From contig JANAVB010004000.1 of assembly GCA_029216955.1 (NCBI GenBank), forward strand, positions 3,590,583 to 3,654,582: a stretch of 64,000 nucleotides of DNA, given 5' to 3'. The notes under the pieces were generated by a model, which did no database searches, was not told the DNA's origin, and worked only from the letters and a program-made list of their open reading frames with translations. This DNA is from Iris pallida (taxonomy: Eukaryota > Streptophyta > Magnoliopsida > Asparagales > Iridaceae). Of this stretch, positions 1-11,323 are shown in pieces (within the stretch, counting starts at the first letter, position 1; every line of letters starts with the position of its first letter). Both the position numbers and the translations under genes were made by a program.

Positions 1-656
1 TGGAAGGTTTTTGAGCCGACCACAAAATTACCAAACAAGATTATTGTTAACACTTCATAAACGATCTGCTCAAAAATGTCCCAAAATCGATGAAAATACC
101 ATTGCCAAGCAGACCCATAGGGAGCCCAAGGACGAAGAACCAACAACTAACATAATCATTTCCTTGGTCCAAGGGCTAAACTGATCCAACTCTACCATGA
201 GCAGATGAACCCTAATAATCCATATAAGATGATTCAACTCAAGACTTATAAGCAAACTAATCCTAAATAACTACTCGACACATTTCGTAACACCACCAAA
301 CTCATATATTTGTAGATCAAACTTTGATCACAAACCTCGATCTGTCTGAATCCATAGACAAATATAACCATTTCCTCGATCGAACGAACGAACATCATGA
401 TTGAAAGTAAGCAGAAGATCAAATGATACATATATTTCGACCAAACTAATAGAGGATCCATATAATTTTCAGCAATCAGAGAATAAGAAGATTCAATTCG
501 ATCAAGAGCAAATGAATCCTAAATTTCACATCTTTCTGTAAGAAATCGACGAAAAATGGACCTCTTCAAAGATCCAAGGAATCGTCAACCGAAGCTAATC
601 TAAAAAACTCGAATTTCTTACAAACCAATGGATCAACAGTCAGAGCAAAGACTCAC
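1..656 (-). other. TRAPB: Intron 1 of the TRAP-beta gene (partial)
   Basis: This is the sequence downstream of exon 1 on the minus strand. It begins with a good 5' splice donor (GTGAGT, read 656 to 651). It is AT-rich, has stops in all frames and shows no second exon, so the next exon should lie before base 1. The short open frames at 70-255 and 246-461 have no family resemblance and look like chance. Confidence 0.6.
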
Positions 657-826
657 GCGGATCCCTCGTTGTAGACGTCTATGGTGACGGCGACCCGCTC
701 CATGCCGGTGTTGAGCCGTGAGAGGGCGACCTTCTTGTGAGCCACTAAGAAGGGGCCGTCGTAGATCGCCGACGAGGACGAGACGATGAGGGAGAGGAGG
801 AGGAGAGTGAGGATCCGTGCCGCCAT
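657..826 (-). CDS. TRAPB: Translocon-associated protein subunit beta, exon 1 (partial)
   Basis: TRAP-beta (SSR-beta) is a single-pass ER membrane subunit of the translocon-associated protein complex beside Sec61 and helps translocation of secretory proteins. Exon 1 starts at ATG 826 and gives 56 codons plus two bases before the donor GTGAGT. Residues 1-20 are a Leu/Ser-rich signal peptide. Residues 21-56 contain PFLVAHKKVALSRL and ERVAVTIDVYNEGSA, which match the start of the lumenal domain as I remember it from plant TRAP-beta proteins (a conserved AHKKV segment, then a beta-strand ending in Y-N-x-G). The exon is GC-rich, unlike its surroundings. The rest of the gene lies before the window. 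Identification is from motif memory; a BLASTP search would settle it. Confidence 0.75.
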
Positions 827-900
827 TGCTAGGGTTTCCGAGCTTTTTCTCCCGATCTAGAACTAGAGAGAGAGAGAGAGAGAGAGTAAATTATAAATAG
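827..900 (-). promoter_or_regulatory. 5' UTR and TATA-type core promoter of TRAPB
   Basis: Reading leftward toward the ATG: a TATA-like CTATTTATAAT at 890-900, a CT-rich run (GA on plus, 865-886), and GGAAACCCTAGC next to the start codon. Pyrimidine-rich leaders and AAACCCTA (telo-box-like) motifs are common in plant housekeeping promoters. The TATA element is about 65 bases from the ATG, so the 5' UTR would be short (about 30-40 bases). Confidence 0.5.
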
Positions 901-924
901 TTTTTATTTATTTATTTATTTATT
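901..924. repeat. (TTTA)n simple repeat
   Basis: Six or so TTTA units sit between the core promoter of TRAPB and the first foldback element. Confidence 0.8.
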
Positions 925-1126
925 TAGATAATTTCTAAAGCCACTCCACATTTTACCCAGGATAGTCCAGTCCTAACATAAAGTAGGACTGCAAACTTTA
1001 CTATAAACAAAGTTGGTAGTGTGAACGAAGTTGATAGTCCTCCTTAATGTTAGGACGGCCAACTTTGTTGACAGTACTAATAGGTTGCCCTGAAGTAAAA
1101 TGTGGAGTGCCTTTAGAAATTACCTA
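925..1126. mobile_element. MITE-like foldback element 1
   Basis: The two ends are inverted copies. The left end, TAGATAATTTCTAAAG then CCACTCCACATTTTAC, is mirrored at the right by GTAAAATGTGGAGTG then CTTTAGAAATTACCTA, about 30 matched bases each. The arms continue inward with related but diverged sequence (a GTAGGACT-type stretch and its complement), so about 200 bases could fold into one stem. There is no coding capacity. The size and terminal inverted repeats suit a MITE. The superfamily is not clear because no clean target duplication beyond TA can be read. Confidence 0.65.
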
Positions 1127-1181
1127 GTTTTAGACTATATGACGGATAAAATTCGGTATGTTTGGGATTTAAAAAAAAAGG

Positions 1182-1569
1182 CTAAATTATAATTTGGTAT
1201 CCAGGACTATCCAAAAAATTTAACTTGATAAGCTAAACTTGATAGATATCAATTTGATACCCCCAAAAACTAAATGACAAAACTATTCGCGTCCTCCTCC
1301 GCTCTCCTACCCAGCCGCCGGCTGTATCACCACTGTGTCGCCCCGCCCTCCGTGTCGTGCCCCCAAACCCCCTCTCTTCGTGGCGACGGCTGGGAGGGGC
1401 GAGGGGGCGGCTGGGAGGGGCGAGGGGGCTGGTGTAGCCGAGGGAGTTGGATCAAAAAGGGGGTAGTTTTGTTATTTTTGTTTTTTAGGATATCACGTTG
1501 ATACCTATCAAAATTGAGGGTATTGAGTTAAAAAAATTGAATAGTTGAGGATATCAAGTTGTAATTTAG
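1182..1569. mobile_element. MITE-like foldback element 2 with GC-rich centre
   Basis: The left end, CTAAATTATAATTTGGTATC, is the inverted counterpart of the right end, which ends TTGTAATTTAG. Matching arms extend about 90 bases on each side (about 80 percent by eye), including a GATATCAATTTGATACC-type inner segment. The centre (about 1285-1450) is abruptly GC-rich, with a duplicated GGCTGGGAGGGGCGAGGG unit. Flanks are A-rich on both sides (AAAAAAAAGG and TAAAAAAGAG), a possible degraded 9-10 base target duplication, which would suit a Mutator-like MITE. An open frame at 1274-1501 covers the GC-rich centre but looks non-coding. Confidence 0.6.
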
Positions 1570-1883
1570 TAAAAAAGAGTGAGGGTTGGCTCTGACTATA
1601 TAGTGCTTTTGATCATGTATCCTATGTATGAAGACATTATTCGATTTAGATAGAACTTTATATTTCACTATAATGATTTCAAAGGATCATATAGAGATAT
1701 AATTTTCTCTATCAGTTAGTTGAGTACAGTCAACTAAATTAGTTACAAATTAACTGTAATACTCAGTGTGAAAACTTAATAAATATTTTTATCATTTTTT
1801 AGGAAACGTCATCATTAGTCTTTAAGAATAATCAACATCATTCTTCATGTAAGAGATTAACGCGAGTTTGCATAAATATATAG
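1570..1883. other. AT-rich intergenic sequence, nothing recognised
   Basis: I see no open frame, repeat pair or motif that I can assign in this stretch. Confidence 0.5.
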
Positions 1884-2343
1884 TGTAAAATCCTATTACG
1901 GACATAGTATTTTTGCCTATACCTCGCTCCATACGGCTCACGAACTTCCTTCTCGAAGGCCCGTGCAAGCTTTTCCCAGACACTTAGCTAGATTGCTAAG
2001 GCTAGAATGAGAAAATGTAGAGCAAAAGAGAGATTGGAATATTGAAAACTTTATTACATTAGAGAAAATTCACAGGTTCTTGGGTGGTGGTGAGCAAATG
2101 AGCCTTCCACTTATTTATAGGGCCTCGAAGGACTTACATAAAACTTTTGTAATGAGAATATTTTTAGAGAATATTCTATGGCCTAGATATTTATAAGGAG
2201 AACTCTAGAACATCTAGAAAGCTATGGAGACTTCATGAGTCTTCACCACATTATGGAAGTTTCAAGAAGCTTATAGCAAAATCCCTCTCATATGAGAGTT
2301 ATTCAAATCCATCTCGATGGACCAAACAATATTATGTGTGACA
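1884..2343 (-). mobile_element. Short LTR remnant (sense on minus)
   Basis: The 460-base segment runs TGTAAAATCC...TATGTGTGACA on plus, so it has TG...CA ends on both strands. On its right side the minus strand reads AGGTAGGAGAGGATG, a purine-rich run where a polypurine tract would be, so this would be the 3' LTR of a minus-strand element. No second copy of the LTR is present in the window, so the element is truncated or a neighbour has removed it. Confidence 0.4.
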
Positions 2344-2350
2344 TCCTCTC

Positions 2351-2611
2351 CTACCTGTTTTCGTCGACGCTCTCGTCGACGGGTGCACCGAGTCTCTGAA
2401 CGACTTCCACTCTCGTTGACATGGTCGTCGCTTGTCGTTCCTTTTTTGGCCTTCTCATACTACTCTTTCCGTACTTGCCCATCTTCTTCTTAAGAACGGA
2501 AGCAAAATGGTTCGTCGCGTCATCTTTCACCATGGTCTGTACTCTACTCGGCATAGAAAAAAGCTTGAGCGAGATATCAGGCCGCCTATCCCCCTTATTT
2601 TGTGGGTACAC
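2351..2611 (-). pseudogene. Possible C-terminal retroelement coding remnant
   Basis: An open frame of 86 codons ends 8 bases from the LTR remnant at 1884-2343. It ends with an acidic tail (APVDESVDENR). The position immediately upstream of a purine tract and LTR is where the end of pol, or gag in a non-autonomous element, would be. I find no diagnostic motif such as a zinc knuckle, DSGA or DDE, so the assignment rests on position only. A plus-strand frame overlaps and could equally be chance. Confidence 0.25.
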
Positions 2612-3858
2612 GGTTCTCCATACTTCTGCGTATGTGAGTCATGTTGCAAATATACTAACTCGAATATCCACAATGATCCTCGAGTGACTCCTCGTAGGAG
2701 CCACTCCACTTGTTTACACATATCTTTGTCATTTTTGCCTCCTCGCAGTCCTCGACATGTTTCTCCTTACTCGTGCCTATGTTGGTAGCACGATACACCT
2801 CCCTCTGCAGAAGTGACTCATCGAGACACTTATTTGCAACACCCTTGGTCTCGCTTAGAAGGTCTTCCTCCTTGAAATGGTGCCCACAACGTGGGTCAGT
2901 ACATAACACGTACTGGTGAGTGACCGAGGCCAAACTTACATAAATATGCACTAAATCAACATGTGAAGCTAACATTTATTAGTGGTGATCTTTCTACTTG
3001 TCTAGGTTATTTTTAAGCAATTCATAACAAGAAACATAAACATGTAAAAGTATCACTTATAACCCAAATCTTGTCCATGGTCGACTATCCATCCCTGCAC
3101 AAGACAAGGACGAGTATAATTTGCATATATGATTATACTTACGATCCTTCTTTGCATTTAGTTTAGGTTTGCAACTAACTCTGAATATATGTATGAACCT
3201 AACTACATGGTGGTCCATGGGTTGTTTTCCATTATTAGCAGTTGTGACTAAAGGACAATGAACACCCCCTGATCGCGAGGTCTCTTTACCTCAGGGTGTT
3301 CCAATAACCCCCCTAGGCCAAGCGGTTCCAGTGCCCCAGAACTGGTCGTGGAGATTGCCTTTGTGCACAAGTTGTCCGAGACCAATGCGTGAATGCAACT
3401 CTATCAGATAAATCTCAATTATAAACAACTATGCAACATTTTAGCATTTTATTACCCTCATTTCTATTCTCTATACGACAAGCCGTATCATCTCTATCAT
3501 AGAGCTCTTGTAACATTAAAAGGAATATCTGCGTAGCATAGTAAAAGGAAATGTAATCATTCATATTAAAACATGTGAATCAACAGTTCTATAACCTAGC
3601 ATCTGACTCATTTGTTTTATCTTATGTAATCAATTGTTAATCCTGTATCATTGATCAAAGGGACGCAATAGGCAGTAGAATAGAGATTCTTTTAGTTAAG
3701 GCGTGGAGACAAATGGTAGCTGCTCGGAGCAACTCACCAAAATGAATCTTATTCGAGAGGAGGAACTTCACGCAACGATCACGTCCCGCCTATGCGTCTC
3801 TTGTATTTGCACCAACATTGATTAGCATACTTCGATTTCTCTCTCAAGATTCAGAATG
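2612..3858. other. Decayed, unclassified sequence
   Basis: Probably old retroelement DNA, but I cannot classify it. It contains an imperfect hairpin at 3260-3302 (GAACACCC and AGGGTGTTC arms, with an inner GAGGT/ACCTC). There is a moderately GC-rich patch to about 3390 and a patch at 3770-3800. No coding motif is visible. Confidence 0.4.
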
Positions 3859-3860
3859 AA

Positions 3861-4716
3861 TGTACAAGCCCCCCTAAATTTTTAGAGTTATTTTATTTAT
3901 TTTTATTATTATTTTATTTAATATAGTTTTTAATAGATATTTTTCCACTATTATTTATGATCATAATATATACTTTATCGTAACTTTAATTTTTGGAGCA
4001 CAAAAAGTGCCAATCTCTAGAAACTTCCTTCATGAGTTTTGATCAAGACGAGTTTAACTTCACTTTGATATATGTCCCACTCAAATATGTTATCTTGTAT
4101 TCTATTTTCCTCGTGCAACTTTTGGGTCAATTTAGGCCAAAAGGTTATCAACCGTAAAACATGTCGTACTTTCCAACTTGATTTTGGACCTCGATATTGA
4201 TCCAACCTAAACGATCCAATATATGATTTCGACATATCTTGAGCCTAATACACACATGCCTATGGTGTCCCACTCAATTGAGTTTTCATGTGCTACTTAT
4301 TTTCCAATGACATATAAGATCCGTTTGAGTCATTTTGGTGTTTATTTCTCTTAGAAATAATTCTCAGACTTAACCCTAGTCAACCTAACTTAGTGGAGAC
4401 TACTCTAGGGTGCCAACTCATGGTAGAACACTATTAAATTGATTTAAATCAATCTAAGAGCAGTCATGTACTCAAATCTCCACTACTTTGACCAAAGTCA
4501 AACATCCGATTCAAATATGAAAACCATTTTCTATTCCAATTTGAATTAATTGATTGAAGGACTAAATAAACTCTAAATCTAATCAAACCAAAACCTATAT
4601 TTCCATAAATCATTGAGGAGAAAACCCTTATATGTACATCATATCCTTGCCACCCACTTTTTCTCATCAGCCTCAAAACCTGACACCTCTCCATAGCTTG
4701 GCCTCCAACTACAATT
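3861..4716 (+). mobile_element. Element H, 5' LTR, first part
   Basis: This aligns with 19219-20053 of the 3' LTR, including the landmarks TTTATGATCATAATATATAC, TTTTGGAGCACAA and TAACCCTAGTCAACCTAAC. It stops at CAATT, where the Sirevirus begins. The first bases (TGTACAAGCCCCCC) are altered relative to the other copy (TGGAAGCCCCC). Confidence 0.8.
4712..4716. repeat. Target-site duplication (left) of the Sirevirus
   Basis: CAATT is repeated exactly at 12706-12710. The uninterrupted H LTR at 20048 has a single CAATT at the same point. Confidence 0.9.
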
Positions 4717-6117
4717 TGAAATAACGTGTAGGCAACTCTAGAGGGGGGTGAATAGAGTTTGTGTCGATAATCACCAAATAAAAATTAAATCTATATCAAC
4801 TCCACGAAACAACTATCAAGATAGTAAATAAATCAGAGAGAAATACGGAAGTAAATAAATATCAGAAGAGCATACGCAAACACAGCAGTTTTTAACCTGG
4901 TTTCCCTCGTGGAGGACTAGTCCAGGCCTGAGAACTCTAGCTCAGGATTAAATCCACTATTTGTGAAATAGTAGTTACACCCACGTGCCTTTACTCAGAA
5001 AAGCACGCCAACTTCTTACAGATTCGCAGGTGGCAAAACTTGGAATTGTCCAAGTGACTTTTCTTTTCAACTCTTGCACAAAAACTTCTAGCTGAATCGC
5101 ACTTGAGCACCTTGGGGCTTAGGAAGTTTTGTGGCTAGTAGATTGGAAGAATAAGGCTTAGGTAGTATAAGGCTTAGATGATTGAGAGTGAGAGATAGAA
5201 AGATGATGAAGAGATGAATGAAAATGGTTGAAATCATGCCCTATATATACTAGTCTCGAAGGCAGAATTCGGCCAGAATTCTGTCCTCAAAATTCAAAAA
5301 TATGGCCGTTGTACCAGCTAGCAATTGGTAACCCTAAAAATCAGTTCCTAGAAATCAGGGGACAGAGTTAGGCCCGAACTCTGTGTGGGGGCAGAGTTCG
5401 GCCTGAACTCTGCCTCCTTGGTGGCAGAATGTTCAAATGGCCTTTGGGCTTTGGTGGAGCTTGGGCTTGGTTCAGGAATTGGTCTGGTTGTATGGTAGAG
5501 CTCGGAGAGATATGTCTTGGGGTTGAGATGACTCAGTGCGACTCAACATACACATTCTCCTAGACTCAATGAAGATTATAGACTTGGAACAAATAGGAAA
5601 ACCAAGAGCCCTTTGATGACGCCTTTCTTCTGATATTTGAGTAGTCCTGAAGACGTCTTTTTCCTTGACAGCAGTCGTCCAAAGATAAACAGATCTGGAA
5701 ATCTGAATACCTTTCGGGGACTTTGCCCCCGAACCCCCGATGGGGGGCGCTGCCCCCTCGACCCCTGTCCGCTGACCGGGCAGCGGAACCCCCGATGCGA
5801 GGCCCCGGATAGGTCGCTAGGTGGTTCGGAGAAATCTCTTTGTATGACGTCGTCTTTGGTCCGTCATTAATTCTTTATTGCCTATGTCTTGGTTTGATCA
5901 TGTTAGATCATGCTTACCGCATGTCTACAAATACATGTTAGGCGAGCAAAATATGTTGCAGTATGATACAAGCATAGCAATATAATATAGGACAATTAGG
6001 ACAATGCTAAGTTTAAGTAGCAACATGATAGTGAGTATATGAATATTAGTGACATCATTATGTTAAACTTAACTGATTAGCCATATTCAAAAACACGATG
6101 TAATCATTGGGCCAACA
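4717..6117 (-). mobile_element. Sirevirus 3' LTR (sense on minus)
   Basis: Collinear with 11324-12705 with only scattered differences. The clearest are an extra stretch near 5780 (GCAGCGGAACC) and a small duplication near 5995 (GGACAATTA). These indels account for most of the 19-base length difference. Confidence 0.85.
5715..5830. promoter_or_regulatory. CpG-rich palindromic patch in the Sirevirus 3' LTR
   Basis: A 115-base GC-rich patch inside an AT-rich LTR, built of complementary C and G runs such as TTTGCCCCCGAACCCCCGA against GGGGGGCGCTG. Sirevirus LTRs are known to carry clustered CpG palindromes, probably in the regulatory region. The matching patch in the other LTR is at 12322-12412. 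Confidence 0.55.
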
Positions 6118-6131
6118 ATCTCCCCCTTTTT
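6118..6131 (-). promoter_or_regulatory. Polypurine tract next to the Sirevirus 3' LTR
   Basis: On minus it reads AAAAAAGGGGGAGAT immediately before the LTR, the expected plus-strand primer site. Confidence 0.75.
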
Positions 6132-6218
6132 TATTGTGGCAAATCGGTTAAGTTTAAGACAGATACGATAGATGCATGTATCACTAATAAACACATATGG
6201 TGTGCTAACTTAAATTTA

Positions 6219-7328
6219 TTTCTCCCCCTTTGACATGATCAAAAAAATAATCTCCCCCGTAATAAGAGATAAACCGAACTCAAGCATAAGTAAAGGAGGA
6301 AGGCATAGACAATCATGATCAAGATATACTAAATGAAGAACAATGGGAGAAGTGTGTAAAGACAAGTATAGAAACTACATACCCAGTGTAGAGTGCCAAA
6401 TAGAAAATAGCTTGTCAAAACACAAATAGTTGGTAAAACTAAAAGAATTTGAAAATAATCAATAGATAGTTTACCAACATGAAATCCAAGAAAGACATCC
6501 AAAAATATTGTATGATATGAAATATTGCTCTAGTTTTGGAAGAAAATAATTCAATAAAAAAAACACCATGGGGATTAGATAATTGTAAATAATAGATATC
6601 AAAGAAGAAAGATACCAATTGAGATATTTAAATAGACAAACTTGATATCAATTTAAATATAAAAATTTGAAACATTGATCAATGAAACTATGATATTCAC
6701 AATTGTCCACAGATAAATAGTGAAAAAAAATAAAGGAATGATCAATGTAAAATAGAGCAATTGATATAAAATGATCTCATTATTTGCAAATCTATTTGCT
6801 TATCCAAAATTTATGCATTTGAACTCAATTACCTTATCATGCTATATGAATACCCTTTAGATAAACATGAAGGTAAAGAAAAAAATGTTTGAGAAAGAGA
6901 AATTCAGTCGACGTAAATACTCCCCCTCAAACTATTACCAATTTAGATAAAATCATGAATTTTGGGTAAGTCCTCAACAAGGGAAGCCAAATTAAACATA
7001 CAAAGAAAGCCAAATCAAAGAAAGTACAATAGTCATCAAGATAAAATACGAAAGTAAATATTAACGAGATGACCCATATAAAAGAGAGATAATATGATGA
7101 AAAAAATTACATGTACTCTCATAAACCTTTCACAAAATTTCAGTATCCTAATAATGATAAAAAAATGGGTCAATGATGAACTACGTATACGACATATTAA
7201 AGGGTATAAATGAATTGAACCAATTTATTTGCTCCCCCTTAAAATATGCGTATCTAGTTCCAAAGCACTTATAGCAAAAAATGATAACTTCAAGATCTAG
7301 GGGTAAATCAACTATTGATTTCTCCCCC
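6219..7328 (-). repeat. Additional GGGGGAG purine runs
   Basis: Further polypurine-like runs occur on minus at about 6221-6230, 6251-6258, 6919-6927, 7230-7239 and 7320-7329. Multiple polypurine tracts upstream of the 3' LTR are a described Sirevirus trait. The regions between them are AT-rich and non-coding. Confidence 0.55.
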
Positions 7329-7329
7329 T

Positions 7330-10300
7330 TGCTCAATGCATATAAGGCTATAAAAATGTCATAGAACGAATAATATAATCTTTAGTCAAGAAGAGATATC
7401 CACTTAATAGCTACTGAAGATGATAAATTAAAAGAATATTCCATTTTAGCACATGTAATCAAAAGATAACCTATATAGAAGAATCTCATATAATAGATCA
7501 ATGCATGTTACCTTTTGAGAAGCAGATCATCATGAAAAGAAATAAGGTCAATTGAATCAATCATGGTGAAAGTCAAAATATAGCTCAAAAATAAAAAATA
7601 AAACTCAAATATCATGTCCATGATTATCTAATTAAGAAATGATCAACAAATTTATTACTTTGCATGGACTATGTATGTTTTACCATATATGTACCCATCA
7701 ACGGGTAATAATCCAACCTTGCTAATACTAAATGAGAAACCAATGAAGTTCAAATAGCAAAGAGCATATGTGATAATCCATGAGTAGTCAAAGTAGAGTA
7801 ATAAATTAACTTGATAACCACATAATTAGATAATATAGGACTAGTCAATATTAGGATCATTCATAAAGTAAACCAATAAATAATTATGATCCGTCATAAA
7901 TCTCATAAAAGAAAAAAAACCATATAAACAAACCAATAGAAAATATAGAAAATCGTCAATCTTATTTAAATGATTGCAAATTTATTCCGAAAAAATGATA
8001 ATAAAATCATGACTCAAAAGATGAGAGAAATTTAAGAGATGCTTTCCAATAACTAGTATGGAAGGAAGTTAAAGCGATGAATCACAAACCTTAATGGAAA
8101 CAAGATAAAAAAAATTTGTCAAACTAATTTTAGAGACCAAACATATGTATCTAAAATAGAATACAAATCTCATCAAAAAAATTCATAAATCTTGTTTTTG
8201 TAAACTAGCATATCACATATAGATTGAAATTTAAGAAGATAGCTAGATGAGTGAAAGTGAACAAAAATTATGTAGCTTAATAATACATTGTAAATAAGCA
8301 CGCTACATAATTAATTAAGATTAATGAGGTAGGCCATTAACAAGATAAATGTGCTCATTAAATCTTAAGTCACTAACACTAAAAATACATGCTTAAGCAT
8401 AGAGTTCACAATAAGGGTAATACATTTTGAATGATCAAAATGATTTATATACTCTTTGTTAAGAAAGGATAAGAGTATAAGATAGGAAGTAAATGAGTTA
8501 GACTCTCATCAAGTAAAGGACAAAAGAGATGTTCATGAAAACACAATAGAGCAAATCTCTTTGTCAAATATTGAGATTAACCCAAGATAAAGAAATAATA
8601 GATTGATCTAGAGAATGCAAAATTATAACCATTATGAAAGTGTATTCTCTAGAAATGGAAAATCTCAACGTAAAAGTTCAACCCATAGTAGCTAAAGACA
8701 TGAGAAGTATGATATATCAATTACATGTATTCTCATGTGCTACAAAACATCATTGGGCAATAATAATAAAATATTTATAGCTCAAATATAAGGCTAGATA
8801 TGATGAAGTATTCTGGAACTTAGGGGTGGATCCAGAACTAGATAATGGTTGCAAGTAGACCTTAATAAATCTTAAGTCTATAAAGTGTTGACCACTTTGG
8901 GTTAGCTGTAGGGGCCGGTTTCCAGCTAGCGGTAGTCCGAAGACTAGTGCACCGTATCGCTTCAGGCTATTTACACCTGTATGACAGAAGGACCCTTTCG
9001 GCTTATTCCCAAAATGTTCTTTACTTTTAAGAACTTAGATTTAAAGGAATATATGCAGTATTATCAAACAACATCAAAATATAAAAATCCCTATGAATAA
9101 GAAAGGTAAATACCCAAATTGTAATGAAAGAATGATCATCAAAATTTGCTAAGAGTATTTTCAAAACAAACATTTTTATAATACACTTATGGAGAAAAAT
9201 ATATAGAAGATACATGCTCAAAATGTGCACTAATAAGTACGATAATTTTAACAAGTAAGGTAAAGCACAAAACCAAGCAATTCTTAAAAGAACTTCCATA
9301 AAAGTCATGAACAAGACACTAATAAACATTTTCTCTCAACATCCTAACTTGAAGAAGTAAAACAAATAAATATCAGAAGTTATGAATCATTAATATATTC
9401 ATATATATCACAAATAGGCATACATGAAAAGATCAAAAATCAATTAAAATGCATGTATCCATAAAGTCAACAAATAAAAGCAAATAAGATATCATCAAAA
9501 GAAGACTTTAAGGAAGGAGCTAATTGATTCAAGATGAGATAACACAAATTTGGTCAAAAGAATCAATAGCTAAAGTATGAGGTAAGCAAAAGTATGAATA
9601 GATACTCTTCAAAGTAATATGAAACTTGAGCTTAACTCATATGCTTACATAAAGATATTTATAAAAAATAGATGTCAATATAATAAATACATGATCTACA
9701 TGTAAAAGAAGATTTAATGAATATAGTCATGTATCCATAATGAATGTTTGAAAAACTATCACAAATTCAAAAACACGTATAAATAGACTTTATTAGGCAA
9801 ATAATAATTGATTCTCAAGAGAATAATCAAAATAAAATATAAGAATTGATAATGAAGATATTTTGCAAGCACAAGATTAAAAAGAAGTATAAGTATATAC
9901 TTATCAAATTATAAGTAGCTTGTGCTAAACACATATATTTACAAATAGCAATTAAGATAAATATGACATATCAAATACAAATCGGCAAGAAGTAACTATC
10001 TCAAAACTTTAAAAAAGGAGAGTCAAACTTTAAAACAAAATTCAAGAATCAAGCTCCTATGAACTAGAGTGATATACATGCTTTATAAAGACAAAGAATA
10101 GCGAGCATGCATATTTAAATGTGTCACACTAATAGAAAATGAGTGACAAACTATATAGTGTGAACTAATCATTTAAGCTAAGTAACTAGTCATGCTAGAT
10201 AAAAGAAAAAAATAAAAAAAAATTAACTAAGCATGCTAGTATTATATGTCACATTGATTTATATAATAAGCAACTAAAGGATATCAATGTAAGCTAGTAG

Positions 10301-10399
10301 CAAGACATCAAGAGAAACATGCTAGATTCTACAAATATAAACCATTTAAAGAGAATCGTTTAGCATATTACCAAAGTGGCTCTAGTGGCCACACTTGTG
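7330..10399 (-). other. Sirevirus interior without pol
   Basis: About 3 kb of AT-rich DNA lies in the place where integrase, RT and RNase H should be. I find none of their motifs on either strand. One short GC-richer island (8885-9010) holds a stop-free minus-strand stretch (8750-9034). A 100-codon minus frame at 9027-9329 is hydrophobic and AT-driven. It is not recognisable. Confidence 0.65.
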
Positions 10400-11254
10400 T
10401 TGGTGCAATTTTTTGGAAGATGACCTTTGAGCTTTGCAACCACCAACACGCTTTTTCGGTACTATGTCCCGATATAAGTAGCTCCACCTACAATATTAGG
10501 CGAAGACTTTGGTATCCAAATAAACTTGGATCCACATTTGTTAGATTTAGGAACCCATATACTGTTTACTCTAGCATTAGTAGAAAAACTCCTACGAATA
10601 GGACAAGTTACATTCATGTGTCCAATACGAGAGCAATAGAAGCACCTAATACTAGTGTGCACATGTATCGGATTGAGCATGATTATGAACATGTGACATA
10701 CTAGAATGATGAATATCTCTAGAGTGAGCATGCATGGTTTGGGTCTTAAGAATATCATATTCTAATAGCAAATCATTATGCAAACAAGTAAGAGAATCAA
10801 ATTTAGCATTTAAAGCATAATTCTCTTTTTCAAATAAAGCAATTCTAGAAATAAAATCATCATTTTATTTCTTTAAAGAGTCAATAGAAGAATCATGCAA
10901 ATGATTTAGCTCATGTGCTTGCTTCTTAAGATCTTCTATTGATGAGGAAAGAGATTTGATTTTCAAAGTTAAAGAATCATTCAAACTCTTTAAAGAAACG
11001 CAAGATGAGTTTTGAGAGTCAAGTCTAGATAATAAATCATTGTTTTTATTTCTCAAAAACTCATTAGATTCTTCTAAATGAATAACCTTTTCTGAAAGTT
11101 CTTCATTTGTAGAATGAAAAGCCTTAGCAAACTTTAAGGATTGGTTAGCCATGGCTTTCCACTTAGAGCATTTCTTGCATTTAGAAGAAACATGATTGTC
11201 TATGCTACTAGAAATAAAACTCTCTTTATCGGAAGAGGAGGAATACGATGCCAT
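10400..11254 (-). pseudogene. Sirevirus gag remnant
   Basis: The likely start is ATG 11254 (MASYSSSSDKES). The first ~130 codons are Ser-rich, then a Leu/Ser/Asn heptad-like region suggesting coiled coil (residues ~45-130). A TAA at 10865-10867 interrupts it, yet the same frame stays open beyond and still looks like coiled coil. A change of frame then leads to a CCHC zinc knuckle (CFYCSRIGHMNVTC, C-X2-C-X4-H-X4-C, about 10607-10648), followed by two IWVPKS/IWIPKS-type repeats often seen after the knuckle in plant copia Gag. At least one nonsense and one frameshift make it non-functional. Confidence 0.65.
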
Positions 11255-11309
11255 ACACAAATAAACAAGGATCTACTCTAGGGATGTTAAGCCTAACAAT
11301 AGAGACCTT

Positions 11310-11321
11310 GCTCTGATACCA
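11310..11321 (-). promoter_or_regulatory. Sirevirus primer-binding site (tRNA-iMet)
   Basis: On minus it reads TGGTATCAGAGC two bases after the 5' LTR. This is the standard complement of the initiator tRNA-Met 3' end used by most plant copia elements. Confidence 0.9.
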
Positions 11322-11323
11322 AT

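Noticed and set aside
3260..3316. Hairpin followed by CTAG, resembling a Helitron 3' end
   Set aside because: The stem is imperfect, CTAG is followed by G rather than T, and no TC-type 5' end or Rep/helicase remnant is seen.
9027..9329. 100-codon hydrophobic minus frame in the Sirevirus filler, considered as an envelope-like gene
   Set aside because: The hydrophobicity follows from AT-rich codons (Phe, Ile, Leu, Tyr). It has no signal peptide/transmembrane layout typical of an envelope gene and no support from neighbours.
10420..10704. 94-codon plus frame
   Set aside because: Overlaps the CCHC knuckle of the Sirevirus Gag on the opposite strand, and the minus reading has a clear motif.
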